A DNA stretch of 55,807 nt from positions 1 through 55,807 of the IMG/VR virus record IMGVR_UViG_3300030329_001543. The stretch is one strand, 5' to 3'. The DNA comes from a virus. Below, piece after piece: positions 27,711-36,166 of this stretch; the first letter of the stretch is position 1; each line of letters opens with the position of its first letter. The notes below the pieces were generated by a model. The model was not told where the DNA came from, did no database searches, and worked only from the letters and a program-made list of their open reading frames with translations. Position numbers and translations under genes: made by a program.

Positions 27711-29028
27711 GATTATCTTTCTCAGCCATATCGGAGTTCATGTAAAACTTACATCTTCCTCCATTGAATCCTACCATATGAGTACCTATTTTACCATATC
27801 TACTTTTAGATACAATTATTTCACTTTTATATGGTGAATATCGTTCACTGTCAAAGTTATGTCCATAGAATACAAACATAGCTGATTCAGCAGTCTGTTC
27901 AATTACACCTGATTCTGCATAATCACTCATACGAGGTCTAGGGTCTAATCGTTTTTCTATTTCTCTATTTAATTGAGAAACCAATATTGCAGAACAATCT
28001 TCTTGTTTACATATCCATTTATATTCTTGCATTATTTTTTCTATTTCAAACCTTCTTCCTTCCTTTACTCCTTGAACATCTATTAATTGAATATAATCAT
28101 CGATAACAACATCTGGTTTATTTTTTGCAATTTCTCTCAAGCAATCATCCAATGTTCTAACATTGTCATACATTATTAAATTCTCATAATCTTTTTTCAT
28201 TTTTTCAGCTATTAAATCAAACTCTTCTTTACTTGTTTCGGATAAGTCGTTTCGTCTTATATCTCCGTATTTTAATCCATTTGATTCCATTACCACCATT
28301 TTCTTTAACATCTCCGTATTGCTCATTTCTCGATTAAATAAAATTACTTTGTATCCTTGTTCAATTAATCCTTTTACCATATTAATAACAAGAGTTGTTT
28401 TACCATGTCCAGGCCTTCCACCTAAAACAGTAATTTCTTTTCTTGTCATTCCACCTGCAAACATATCTAAATGTCCAAGATTGAATGGAATTAAATTAGA
28501 ATCTTCTTCAACAACTGATTTCATTTCTTCTATTAATATTTCCATTGTTCTTTCATATGATGGTTGTATTTGTCTTAATTCATTTATTAGTTTGCTATGT
28601 TTTTCTAATATACTTCCTACTTCTTTATAATCTTCATAACTAGCATCTAATAAAGCAGAAGCAGATTTAGCAGTTTCTCTTTGTATATATTTTTCCCATA
28701 TTATTCTTGCATAATTTTCTATATTGCTATTAGATGTAAATTCTTCAGCTAGTCCAGTAATATAGAAAACCATACTTTCACCTTTATATTCTTTTACTTT
28801 ATCATTTAATGTTATTAAATCAATCTCTACATTATTTTTATATAATTGTTTAAATGCTTTCCATATTATTTTATTATCTGTATAATAAAAGGCTTCATCT
28901 TCACGAATCCAAGCCATAGCTATTTCATGTTCTCTGTCCCCTCCTTCTATCATGCAAGATAATAAAGCTTTTTCAGCTTCTTCTGAAGAAGGCATTAATT
29001 TTATTTCGTTATTTTTGTTGTCTTCCAT
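27703..29028 (-). CDS. dnaB: Replicative DNA helicase, DnaB type, 441 aa
   Basis: Two-domain DnaB plan. Residues about 10-115 form an N-terminal helical domain (SSEEAEKALLSCMI). The RecA-like C-domain has Walker A GGRPGHGKTT (203-212), Walker B DVVIDDYIQLI (306-316) and the later motif SQLNREIEKR. It unwinds DNA at the fork and in the family recruits primase. No phage primase or polymerase is found in the window, so it probably loads host enzymes. Good AGGAGAG ribosome binding site before the ATG at 29028. Confidence 0.92.
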   Translation of the reverse strand: MEDNKNNEIKLMPSSEEAEKALLSCMIEGGDREHEIAMAWIREDEAFYYTDNKIIWKAFKQLYKNNVEIDLITLNDKVKEYKGESMVFYITGLAEEFTSNSNIENYARIIWEKYIQRETAKSASALLDASYEDYKEVGSILEKHSKLINELRQIQPSYERTMEILIEEMKSVVEEDSNLIPFNLGHLDMFAGGMTRKEITVLGGRPGHGKTTLVINMVKGLIEQGYKVILFNREMSNTEMLKKMVVMESNGLKYGDIRRNDLSETSKEEFDLIAEKMKKDYENLIMYDNVRTLDDCLREIAKNKPDVVIDDYIQLIDVQGVKEGRRFEIEKIMQEYKWICKQEDCSAILVSQLNREIEKRLDPRPRMSDYAESGVIEQTAESAMFVFYGHNFDSERYSPYKSEIIVSKSRYGKIGTHMVGFNGGRCKFYMNSDMAEKDNLG

Positions 29029-29037
29029 TGTCTCTCC

Positions 29038-29871
29038 TTAAAACATCCCTAATTGGGATTTTGGTTCATAATTAAGAATAAGATATTCTTTTCTTTTCTT
29101 TAATCTAGCTTTATCTGTTGTTCCAGAATAACTCTTTAACTCTATTGTTTTAATATAATAATCACTATATAATTCCTTTACTTCTTCTCTGTAGTCGTAA
29201 CTAATCATAAACTTTGCTCCACCTTTATCTATTGCATCAACAGCTTCTTTAAATCGAAAATGGTCTTCTGAATCAAAGTTATTCATATAATAATCACCTT
29301 TATCTGTTGCTATGAAATATGGCGGGTCCAAGTACCAAAAATCATCTTTGGATGGTGGGTATTTTTCTACCAATTCTGCAAAATCTAAATTTTCTACAGT
29401 TGTTCCACCAATATGCTTTCTTGAGTATTTTAGTTCTGTTTCCCAGTCTTTATTCATATCTTTATTTTTAGAAAACGGAGTATGAATAAGCTTGTTAAAG
29501 CTATGCCTTATGCAATAAAAGTATTTAGCAGCTTGTAATGGGTCAGGTATATTAAACTCACTGCCTTCTTTTATTTCGGTGCGAAAATCTAAAAACAATT
29601 TTCTAGATTTAGGAAGCCAATTAAGATAATGTATTAAATCATCTAAGTTATGCATAACACACATATAGAGGTTTACAATATTATTGTCTTTATCATTTAC
29701 AACATTCCAATCCGCTTTAGATTTTCTAAAAAACATAGATAAACCACCAGCGAACATCTCGAAATATCTTTTATGAGGGGGTATAAGAGGAACAAATAAT
29801 TTACTCATCTCATACTTCCCCCCATAATAAGGAATTACGATAGGACAATCATACCAATCATGCGACGGCAA
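29038..29871 (-). CDS. dam: D12-class N6-adenine DNA methyltransferase, 277 aa
   Basis: Motif I-like FEMFAGGLSMFF follows an N-terminal YYGGKYEM (the PFLKWAGGK region of the family), and the catalytic motif is WYLDPPYF. These order as in Dam/D12 enzymes that methylate adenine, GATC being the common target. I chose the TTG at 29871 (AAGAGG six bases upstream, 14-base overlap with the previous gene); an ATG at 29946 would extend it by 25 residues with an 89-base overlap. No partner restriction gene is near, so it is probably protective or regulatory. Confidence 0.88.
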   Translation of the reverse strand: MPSHDWYDCPIVIPYYGGKYEMSKLFVPLIPPHKRYFEMFAGGLSMFFRKSKADWNVVNDKDNNIVNLYMCVMHNLDDLIHYLNWLPKSRKLFLDFRTEIKEGSEFNIPDPLQAAKYFYCIRHSFNKLIHTPFSKNKDMNKDWETELKYSRKHIGGTTVENLDFAELVEKYPPSKDDFWYLDPPYFIATDKGDYYMNNFDSEDHFRFKEAVDAIDKGGAKFMISYDYREEVKELYSDYYIKTIELKSYSGTTDKARLKKRKEYLILNYEPKSQLGMF

Positions 29872-30655
29872 TTTTAGCCTCTTTTTCTGCCCACTTTTTA
29901 ATTGTAGGATACAATCTTCCTTCAATATTGTGAGTGGATTGAGCATTTCTATTCATATGATGAGTTAATACGTTAGTCCCTACATTAAACAAATCCCAAA
30001 ATGATTTCGGAGCATTAGCTATTAATGATTGTGTAACCATTTCATTTGCTTGTATTGGAAACATTTTTAGAAAATCAATAACATGTCTATCTCTAAATTT
30101 AGTTCCCTGTAATACAGGAAATTCTTCTTTAAAGATTAGTTTTGTTTTATCCATAGTCTCCGAGATTACTTCATCGAAATCATCAAAAGAAACATTGGAT
30201 TTAATATGCTTGTTCTTGTATTTAGCAGCAACTATACCTATAACAGTACCATTTAAACAGATTAATCTAAATGCTCCAGCCATAATATTTACTCCAAGAG
30301 TACCATCATAACTATTACCTACAACAATCTCAGGTGTCATTTCGTCATCTTTACCAATTTTTATCATATGTTTAGGAAAATTCCATTTCATATGAACTGA
30401 CCTTCCATTACTAAATATAGATACTTCTTTTACTTTTCCACCATGTTTCTTTACAATTGGTGCAGCTGCCTCAATGATAGATTTATTTGTAACAAGTCTA
30501 TAACTATCTGTCATACAACTAAGCACTTGCCCTGTGTCTTCTCTTACTATGAATTTATATCCTGTTTTATCAAGTAGTGTAACATCTTGATTATCATCTA
30601 GTGGATAACCAACTGCTGGTACTTCTTTTACTGGAAACATTGCATTTTGTAACAT
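29858..30655 (-). CDS. DUF932 family protein, 265 aa
   Basis: The sequence order (GYKFIVREDTGQVLSCMTDSYR, then MTPEIVVGNSYDGT and FRLICLNGTVIG) matches the DUF932 phage/plasmid family as I know it. The biochemical role of that family is not settled; members are common in phage replication modules. ATG at 30655 with AGGAGAG upstream. It overlaps the methylase gene. Confidence 0.8.
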   Translation of the reverse strand: MLQNAMFPVKEVPAVGYPLDDNQDVTLLDKTGYKFIVREDTGQVLSCMTDSYRLVTNKSIIEAAAPIVKKHGGKVKEVSIFSNGRSVHMKWNFPKHMIKIGKDDEMTPEIVVGNSYDGTLGVNIMAGAFRLICLNGTVIGIVAAKYKNKHIKSNVSFDDFDEVISETMDKTKLIFKEEFPVLQGTKFRDRHVIDFLKMFPIQANEMVTQSLIANAPKSFWDLFNVGTNVLTHHMNRNAQSTHNIEGRLYPTIKKWAEKEAKIAVA

Positions 30656-30673
30656 ATCTCTCTCCTTTTTATG

Positions 30674-30793
30674 TTATTTAAATGGTGATTCTAAAAATTT
30701 CTTTAATCCATCTCTTACTTTTTTAAAGAATAAATCTTCCTTGCCTCTAAAATTATTAGGAATATTCTTTTTTTTAGTTGTTTTTTTAGGCAT
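30674..30793 (-). CDS. Tiny basic protein, 39 aa
   Basis: ATG at 30793 with a near-perfect AAGGAGG upstream. MPKKTTKKKNIPNNFRGKED then a basic helix. It is immediately downstream of the 133-aa zinc-finger-like gene. Function unknown; could bind nucleic acid. Confidence 0.55.
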   Translation of the reverse strand: MPKKTTKKKNIPNNFRGKEDLFFKKVRDGLKKFLESPFK

Positions 30794-30794
30794 T

Positions 30795-31196
30795 TTATAC
30801 CTCCTTTTCATGTTTTATTATTGGAGGAGCGCTACCAAGTCTTTTCCTCTCATTTTCTTTAATAGACTCCATGTTTTTATCTCTATTTTGAACAATGCTT
30901 CTTAAATAAGCAAATCCTTTTCCTTGTAAATAATGCCTACTTTGATAATATTGTTCTATTGCCCAGTTTAAAGTTCCATCTTCTATATCTCTTAATCCAT
31001 ATAAGAAATAAAAATAAGTGTCTCTGTTTTCTGTATTTATATTTTGCGATATTAATCTTGATATTTGTCTTAATAGAGTTTTTGTTTTTTTACTTCTTTT
31101 TGATAGCAATCCCATTATTTCTTTTGATTTGTTGTATTTTTTAAATACATTAAATCCGCAAGCTGGACAATTAAATGTTTTTGTATCTTTTATCAT
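30795..31196 (-). CDS. Small protein with N-terminal CPACGF zinc-knuckle-like motif, 133 aa
   Basis: ATG at 31196, AGAGGT upstream. Residues 9-14 are CPACGF, one half of a zinc ribbon, but a second Cys pair is not visible in the chain. The middle is helical (RDTYFYFLYGLRDIED) and the tail is basic. It overlaps the previous gene end by about 26 bases. No family is recognised. Confidence 0.6.
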   Translation of the reverse strand: MIKDTKTFNCPACGFNVFKKYNKSKEIMGLLSKRSKKTKTLLRQISRLISQNINTENRDTYFYFLYGLRDIEDGTLNWAIEQYYQSRHYLQGKGFAYLRSIVQNRDKNMESIKENERKRLGSAPPIIKHEKEV

Positions 31197-31383
31197 TCTT
31201 TACCTCTTTTTGCATTTCATCGTGAATTTCATTCAACTTATTGTATGCAGGGTTATTTCTATTTTCTCTCATTTGGTTATGAGCTTTTAAAAACCCTTCA
31301 GCTAATTTCTTTCCCACTTCATTAATTAGCTCTTTTTTATTACCAGTTTCACATAGGTAACTTATCCATGACATTTTGCTCAT
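31171..31383 (-). CDS. Small helical protein, 70 aa
   Basis: The frame is open upstream to 31473, but an ATG at 31383 with GGGAGAG upstream is the better start and gives MSKMSWISYLCETGN. It is helical and charged. No family is recognised. Confidence 0.55.
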   Translation of the reverse strand: MSKMSWISYLCETGNKKELINEVGKKLAEGFLKAHNQMRENRNNPAYNKLNEIHDEMQKEVKNDKRYKNI

Positions 31384-31588
31384 TGTTCTCTCCCTTACAA
31401 TGTTTACATATTTCTTTTTGTTTTCCGTATGTTGGAAAATCATAATAATAGTAAAAATTTTCTTTATTACCATAATATAATATTTCCCAACATCTATTGC
31501 ATTCCATACAATGCTTTATTCTTTTATCAGCTATTCTAGAGTCTTGTGCTTTTTCTCCCCATGGCTGTTTTTTAGGCATTCTACTCAT
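31349..31588 (-). CDS. Zinc-finger-like small protein, 79 aa
   Basis: Two Cys pairs, CMECNRC and CKHCKG, about 35 residues apart with an aromatic-rich segment between (NFYYYYDFPTYG), fit a zinc ribbon. It overlaps both neighbours. An internal ATG at 31579 is an alternative start. Probably nucleic acid binding. Confidence 0.6.
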   Translation of the reverse strand: MSRMPKKQPWGEKAQDSRIADKRIKHCMECNRCWEILYYGNKENFYYYYDFPTYGKQKEICKHCKGENNEQNVMDKLPM

Positions 31589-31802
31589 AGCTATACTCTA
31601 TATCATCACCTTTATTATGCTCATCTGCAGTTGTTGGTTCTCCATCTGTATAAACTCTTATAATATCAATTATTTTTAATATTTTATATTGGTCTTCAAT
31701 ATCCCATGATAATACTTCTTCAATATTTCCCAATGCAAGTTTGTACCAATCTCTTTCTAGTTTATATCCTTGAGCTTTTGATGTGACTATTTCTTTATTC
31801 AT
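31581..31802 (-). CDS. Small hypothetical protein, 73 aa
   Basis: ATG at 31802 just after the upstream gene, with AGGAGAT near the start. Mixed helix with an acidic C-terminus. Overlaps the next start (TAG/ATG region). No family is recognised. Confidence 0.6.
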   Translation of the reverse strand: MNKEIVTSKAQGYKLERDWYKLALGNIEEVLSWDIEDQYKILKIIDIIRVYTDGEPTTADEHNKGDDIEYSYE

Positions 31803-31803
31803 T

Positions 31804-32103
31804 TTAATCTCCTATTACTTTTACTTCTGTCTTTAATGCCCATCTTTGTTTACCTAAATAGAATTGTTTGTCTTCTGGTTTTTGAGTTTTAGCATCTAAT
31901 ACCAACACTAGAGATGCGCATTCTGAATGCCCTACAACAACAGCACGCATTTGAGTACCTGTGTCAACTAATTCCCCAACAGCAACATCTTTTAAGTAAG
32001 TATAACCTTTAGCAGGCGGCCAAACTGGTTTATCAATCAATGCAGCTTTCGCAAGCTTCTGGGCCATTCCTATTTTCTTCTTCTGTTTTGTTTCTGGTTT
32101 CAA
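31804..32103 (-). CDS. Small beta-rich protein, 99 aa
   Basis: TTG start at 32103 with AAGGAGAG eight bases upstream; overlaps the previous gene by 71 bases. A basic N-terminus (KQKKKIGMAQKLAK) is followed by beta strands (GELVDTGTQMRAVVVG, CASLVLVLDA). No family is recognised. Confidence 0.6.
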   Translation of the reverse strand: MKPETKQKKKIGMAQKLAKAALIDKPVWPPAKGYTYLKDVAVGELVDTGTQMRAVVVGHSECASLVLVLDAKTQKPEDKQFYLGKQRWALKTEVKVIGD

Positions 32104-32281
32104 TGTCTTTCTCTCCTTGTATTATATCTGTTCTTATTTGAATAAAATCTTGTTTTATTTTATGTGTAAACATAATTGGTGCATCAAAAAATTCTGCTGA
32201 ATCTTCTGTAAATTGCAAAGATTTTATAACCATTTCTATTTCAGATTTTGTTAGTTTAATTACTGCGCTTGATTCTTTCAT
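32033..32281 (-). CDS. Small helical protein, 82 aa
   Basis: I chose the ATG at 32281 (AAGGAA upstream, MKESSAVIKLTKSE) over an upstream in-frame ATG at 32320 that lies in the inverted-repeat leader. Helical and acidic with two Cys at the end (CESC). First gene after the 32301-32374 structured leader. No family is recognised. Confidence 0.6.
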   Translation of the reverse strand: MKESSAVIKLTKSEIEMVIKSLQFTEDSAEFFDAPIMFTHKIKQDFIQIRTDIIQGEKDIETRNKTEEENRNGPEACESCID

Positions 32282-32300
32282 ATTTATTCCTTTTTGGGAT

Positions 32301-32374
32301 TGAGGGCGGCCAAGAGGCACTAAGGAGAGATGAGAGGAAGTAGATAGTGAATATATACAACCGCCCTCATCTCT
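32301..32374 (-). promoter_or_regulatory. Leader with two mutually exclusive hairpins
   Basis: TGAGGGCGG (32301-32309) is the exact inverse of CCGCCCTCA (32361-32369). AGAGATGAG (32326-32334) is the exact inverse of CTCATCTCT (32366-32374). Both use CTCA at 32366-32369, so in the minus-strand RNA only one stem can form at a time. The inner copies lie just before the ribosome binding site of the 32281 gene. Confidence 0.5.
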
Positions 32375-32429
32375 AATTTACATTATCTTGCATTATACAA
32401 TCAATATAACCTTAGTTTTTCATTACCAT

Positions 32430-33053
32430 TTAGAATGGTACATCCTCATCTAGTTCTTCTAAACTTAAAGTAGGGCCGTTTTCCCATTTCTTTAGTTCAG
32501 ATACTTTAAATGTAGTCCTCTTTTCCTGTTGGTCAGGTGGGAGATGTTTTGTATCGCTTGTGACATATTCTTGCCTCTTAACAGTAATATGCACAGGAAC
32601 TCCTACAACATCATCTTCTTCTAAAAGAACTAACTTCTTTATTCCATTACTATCTTCACATTTAATGCCAAGATTTTCTAGTAATTGAAAGTATCTACTA
32701 TTTTTACTAGCAGAAGATGTATCTGTGAATATAAAGAAACCATTATCGTAGAATATTCTATCTTTTAAATGTCCACAAGATATTGTTTCTTGTTCGTCGC
32801 CTCCATTAAGTACAGGAACTCTATTTCCAGATGAATCTTTAACATAGTTATATCCATCCATTTCCCATACTAATTGTTCTACTTTTTCTACAGCTTCATT
32901 GACTTTATAAGTCATATTCACTATAATAGCTTCTCCAGCTCTTGTATTCATTTCCTTAGTTGCAAGGCTTGTTATGTGTGCTGGGTAGGTTCCTTCTTCA
33001 ATGGGTGTCCATTTATTAGAAGGGTCGTAAGTGGCATCAAGTGTTTTAGCCAT
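32430..33053 (-). CDS. SSB-like single-stranded DNA-binding protein, 207 aa
   Basis: The C-terminus is acidic and ends LDEDVPF, very like the SSB tail DDDIPF that binds partner proteins. The body is beta-rich (EGTYPAHITSLATKE, AIIVNMTYKV) in the manner of phage SSB-like proteins of the DUF669 type. It neighbours the Rad52-like annealing protein and the exonuclease, a common trio. It probably coats ssDNA in replication and recombination. ATG start with AGGAGA upstream. Confidence 0.7.
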   Translation of the reverse strand: MAKTLDATYDPSNKWTPIEEGTYPAHITSLATKEMNTRAGEAIIVNMTYKVNEAVEKVEQLVWEMDGYNYVKDSSGNRVPVLNGGDEQETISCGHLKDRIFYDNGFFIFTDTSSASKNSRYFQLLENLGIKCEDSNGIKKLVLLEEDDVVGVPVHITVKRQEYVTSDTKHLPPDQQEKRTTFKVSELKKWENGPTLSLEELDEDVPF

Positions 33054-33061
33054 TGTTTCTC

Positions 33062-33334
33062 CTATTTATTAGTTGTTTTAGTTGTTGCGTATTTATCTAC
33101 GAGTTTTTCATAATTAGCTACGAACTCATCCATTTTTTTGCTTGGAGTAGTGTTCTTAGAACCTCTGAAATACAGCATTGGGGATACAAATTTCCCATCT
33201 GCAGTCTTAAAGAATTTCTTAGCTTTTTTCGTTTTGCTAATATGACCTGTTTTTTCCATTTCAGCTTTTGCTTTATTAGATAGTACTCCACTCTTTCTAA
33301 GAGCTTCTGCATCTTTAGCTGATATTTTTCCCAT
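33062..33334 (-). CDS. Basic small protein, 90 aa
   Basis: ATG with AAAGGAGA upstream. Lys-rich, helical N-terminal half (SAKDAEALRKSGVLSNKAKAEM), then a mixed segment. Lies between the SSB-like and annealing-protein genes, so a replication accessory is possible. No family is recognised. Confidence 0.6.
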   Translation of the reverse strand: MGKISAKDAEALRKSGVLSNKAKAEMEKTGHISKTKKAKKFFKTADGKFVSPMLYFRGSKNTTPSKKMDEFVANYEKLVDKYATTKTTNK

Positions 33335-33336
33335 TA

Positions 33337-33618
33337 TTATTCTCCTTTTACTTTGTTTTGTATGTAAACATCCACTTTTGATTCTAAATCCTCAGGCTGA
33401 GGTAGCGGTTGTTCTTCTATTGTGTAAGTATGAAATGACGGATTAACAGTTAATTTTACATTATCTTCTGTTTTAAATACCATCATAGGCTTACCATTTA
33501 AGAGTCTAGTGCCTCTATAGACTACTCTCCTAAATTCTTTACCATCATTAGTTCCTATTGAATAACATTCTCCTTTTTTCAATAAGTTTTCATCATAAGA
33601 TATACTTGTATTAATCAT
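33337..33618 (-). CDS. Small beta-barrel-like protein, 93 aa
   Basis: Residues about 15-68 show a beta pattern (CYSIGTNDGKEFRRVVYRG, KPMMVFKTEDNVKLTVN) like a small SH3/Sm-type barrel. It overlaps the end of the annealing-protein gene by 8 bases. Function unknown. Confidence 0.6.
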   Translation of the reverse strand: MINTSISYDENLLKKGECYSIGTNDGKEFRRVVYRGTRLLNGKPMMVFKTEDNVKLTVNPSFHTYTIEEQPLPQPEDLESKVDVYIQNKVKGE

Positions 33619-34231
33619 TCTTAGCCTCTCTTTCTAATTTAGCAAATGAAGCTTTAAAGTTTGCATTGTTTATTGATTGGTCTTTTATTAACTCATGTAT
33701 TTGAGACATTTTTTCTTCACTAATTTCACCAGCTAATACTAATATATCGTTTTTCTGTTCATCACTTAATTCTAAATCATCTACTTGATTTCGATAAACA
33801 TCATCTGCAATATTTAAATACATATTAAATGCTTTTTTAATGCAATCTGTATTAGAAGCTTTTATATCATTACCAATGTCTACAAATTCATTAGTTCCTC
33901 TTTTCTTTTGTATTCTATGAGCTGCTACCATATCAGCTTCTCTCCAAATACCTTCATCGTACCATTTTAATCTTCCATGAACTACATAAGCTTCACTGCC
34001 TAATACTTCAGTTTTTTGTATTGTCCATGACCAACCTGGATATTCTTTATCAGCTATTTCTCTCATATAAGAAAATTCTACATAGTCCATACCCATTTTC
34101 TTTTTTACAAATGGTTTTGGTGTTGCCATAGATGATACTTTTTTATGTTTATCTGTTATAGCTTTTCTTATTGAATCAGTAGCCTCTAATTTCTTTTGGT
34201 CTATTATTACTACGTTTTTATTATCACTCAT
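33611..34231 (-). CDS. Single-strand annealing protein, Rad52/Sak-like, 206 aa
   Basis: The pattern YVVHGRLKWYDEGIWRE ... DIKASNTDCIKKAFNMY fits the Rad52/Sak family core (GRL.W..G..R and A.TDALKRA..) with a shorter acidic tail. These proteins anneal complementary ssDNA and pair with an exonuclease. The next gene in the operon is a PD-(D/E)XK nuclease and the SSB-like protein is close, which supports the call. ATG with AGGAGAG. Confidence 0.7.
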   Translation of the reverse strand: MSDNKNVVIIDQKKLEATDSIRKAITDKHKKVSSMATPKPFVKKKMGMDYVEFSYMREIADKEYPGWSWTIQKTEVLGSEAYVVHGRLKWYDEGIWREADMVAAHRIQKKRGTNEFVDIGNDIKASNTDCIKKAFNMYLNIADDVYRNQVDDLELSDEQKNDILVLAGEISEEKMSQIHELIKDQSINNANFKASFAKLEREAKND

Positions 34232-34241
34232 TATCTCTCCT

Positions 34242-35018
34242 TTATCTTTTCTTTTCTGCTAATTTGCTTGGACAAATACTATAGTATTGACAGTATCTGC
34301 ACTCCCAATCCATAAATGGAACTCCTTCAGTCATTTCTGGAATTAATTCTTCCTCAAAATGTTTTTCCATATCATCTTTTAGTTCTTTTAATCCCATCCA
34401 ATACATATGTGCATTTTCTATCCAATCATTACTAACTAATTGTTCTCTCATTTGAGATGTATTCTTATTATACCAAATAAGGTACATATGAATTTTGTCT
34501 GGACTATATTTATGTCTTATTCCAAGAGCATAAGTACCTAATTGTAATTTATAATTTGTATCGGTACTCGCTACTCTATTTTTAACTCTTCCAAACTTTG
34601 TAGTCCATTTATAAGCAGCTGCTGTTTTATAATCATAAAGATTAAACTCAACTTCTTTTGTTATATCGTTCATTATTTGTTCTCCAACATCAAACGTTCC
34701 AACAATATCATAATCTTTTATTTTTACTTTTTCTTCTATATGAATACTTGTTTTAATTGGAGCATCTGGTTTTTGCATATCAGCAAGCTTGTCTTCATAC
34801 ATAGACATTGCTTTTTCTAAATCAGCATGTACTAATGTTCCAAGTCTTAACAATCTAAATGATTTATCATCTTTGTCGTCTGATGGAAAATCGTAATAAG
34901 AATACATTTGTTTTCTATAACAACTTCCTGCTGATGATGCATGAAATATATTTTTATCTCTTTGTCTTAAAGAGTCTCTTTTTTTTAAATAAGCGGCATA
35001 GATAGCCTTTATATCCAT
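34242..35018 (-). CDS. Fe-S PD-(D/E)XK exonuclease, 258 aa
   Basis: The catalytic residues are visible: GTFD (D110), LYDYK (D129-x-K131) and a Q-x4-Y at 159-164. Four cysteines, C33 and the C-terminal CRYCQYYSIC (C240, C243, C249), match the iron-sulphur clasp of AddB/Cas4-type nucleases. Inferred to resect double-strand ends for the annealing protein. I chose the ATG at 35018 (GGGAGA upstream); an in-frame start at 35060 would lie in the leader. Confidence 0.85.
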   Translation of the reverse strand: MDIKAIYAAYLKKRDSLRQRDKNIFHASSAGSCYRKQMYSYYDFPSDDKDDKSFRLLRLGTLVHADLEKAMSMYEDKLADMQKPDAPIKTSIHIEEKVKIKDYDIVGTFDVGEQIMNDITKEVEFNLYDYKTAAAYKWTTKFGRVKNRVASTDTNYKLQLGTYALGIRHKYSPDKIHMYLIWYNKNTSQMREQLVSNDWIENAHMYWMGLKELKDDMEKHFEEELIPEMTEGVPFMDWECRYCQYYSICPSKLAEKKR

Positions 35019-35163
35019 TGTTTTTTCTCCCTTAGTGCGTTGTAAATTTAACAATATCAAGGTTTAGAATCAATCGAAACATAGGCTGATGCTGTTGGTT
35101 CGTTCACCTGCAACATGGTTCAGAACCTAAACACCAACCTACATTTCTTTTTGCTCGGGTTAG
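35019..35163 (-). promoter_or_regulatory. Non-coding leader of the nuclease gene with inverted repeats
   Basis: 145 bases without a convincing ORF. GTTTAG (35062-35067) with CTAAAC (35127-35132), GTTGGT (35094-35099) with ACCAAC (35133-35138), and GGTTCaGAACC (35118-35126 region) are inverted repeats. The first two cross each other, so they could make a pseudoknot rather than nested stems. Short stems; chance is possible. Confidence 0.3.
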
Positions 35164-35637
35164 CTAGCAAATACTAAATCCACCAGATTGTTCACAGAAT
35201 TTTGCAAAGTCCATTACAAAATCAACTTCAAAAGGATACTCTTTTGACCAATTTTCTTTTTTTCCTTTTCCATCGCATCCGTTACATTTTATTTTTCCAG
35301 CTCCAATTTTAGGTGGTTCTTTTCTTTTGCCTGTTGCATCACATATTTTACATTCTTCATCTGGTAGTTTTTCAAGATATGAATCTCTAGTAGTTTTGTA
35401 TTTATACAGAGTTCCATCTTTTAATAATGATTCTAATCTATCTGATATTTCTAAAGCAGTTGTTTCGTTATATTCATACCCATTATTATATGTTCCTTCT
35501 ATAATATCTTTTTCAGATAATATATCATCACAATAATAAGCAACGCATTCCCATAATGGCCTCCACCACCATACATTTGCTCTGAAGTAATCTCCATTGT
35601 CTGCTTTAGGATTAATTCCATACACATCCATTCCCAT
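35164..35637 (-). CDS. Conserved phage protein with DnaJ-type zinc-binding motifs, 157 aa
   Basis: It begins MGMDVYGINPKADNGDYFRAN and has NVWWWRPLWE, a start I know from many uncharacterised phage proteins. Residues about 95-130 contain CKICDATGK and CNGCDGKGK, the CxxCxGxG repeats of DnaJ zinc fingers. Function unknown; the zinc region could bind protein or nucleic acid. ATG start; the following gene lies directly upstream. Confidence 0.75.
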   Translation of the reverse strand: MGMDVYGINPKADNGDYFRANVWWWRPLWECVAYYCDDILSEKDIIEGTYNNGYEYNETTALEISDRLESLLKDGTLYKYKTTRDSYLEKLPDEECKICDATGKRKEPPKIGAGKIKCNGCDGKGKKENWSKEYPFEVDFVMDFAKFCEQSGGFSIC

Positions 35638-35835
35638 TTATTTAACCTCCTCTAATTCATCTAAAACATCGTTTAATGTTTCATTTACAATATCTATTTG
35701 CTTTTTTATACCATTAAATCTTATATCAAGATACCATCTCAGTAAATAGTGATACATTATTAATAAAATTGCTATATAAACCAATGTAAATACATCGAAC
35801 CCATTTTCTGATAATGATTGTAGCCAGTATTTCAT
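35638..35835 (-). CDS. Small membrane protein, 65 aa
   Basis: ATG at 35835 with AAGGAGTAACAA upstream. One membrane helix (FTLVYIAILLIMYHYLL) then a charged helical tail ending ELEEVK. Ends directly before the DnaJ-like protein gene. Unknown function. Confidence 0.6.
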   Translation of the reverse strand: MKYWLQSLSENGFDVFTLVYIAILLIMYHYLLRWYLDIRFNGIKKQIDIVNETLNDVLDELEEVK

Positions 35836-35838
35836 TTG

Positions 35839-36018
35839 TTACTCCTTTTCTTCTTGTTTTTTGTTAAGTCCTAATACCCATTCTAATGCTTTTATATATC
35901 CATAATTTTCATCAGAAACAGGAGGTCTGACTTTACGATTCGCACATTTTTTATAAGTATTAAGTAATTGTTCAAATATTTCATCTTTATGCCTTACATG
36001 GATTGTTTGTCTACTCAT
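35839..36018 (-). CDS. Small protein, 59 aa
   Basis: ATG at 36018 with AAAGGAAC upstream, overlapping the end of the 51-aa membrane gene. MSRQTIHVRHKDEIFEQL with a basic/helical body. No family is recognised, but both ends couple to neighbours. Confidence 0.55.
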   Translation of the reverse strand: MSRQTIHVRHKDEIFEQLLNTYKKCANRKVRPPVSDENYGYIKALEWVLGLNKKQEEKE

Positions 36019-36166
36019 TACTTGTTCCTTTTATGGCTTCCTTTAACCATTGATTTACTAATGATAGTATCATCATTATCATAAATGCCCCCACAGCCCA
36101 TACTATTATAGATATTCCTAATAAAAAGAAATTTGCTATCCATTCGGCTATATTGAATATAATCAT
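36011..36166 (-). CDS. Small membrane protein, 51 aa
   Basis: ATG at 36166 with a strong AGGAGGAG; its start overlaps the upstream stop. One or two membrane helices (IANFFLLGISIIVWAVGAF and MIMMILSLVNQW) fill the chain. Early expressed membrane peptides often alter host envelope or block other phages; here that is only a possibility. Confidence 0.55.
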   Translation of the reverse strand: MIIFNIAEWIANFFLLGISIIVWAVGAFMIMMILSLVNQWLKEAIKGTSNE

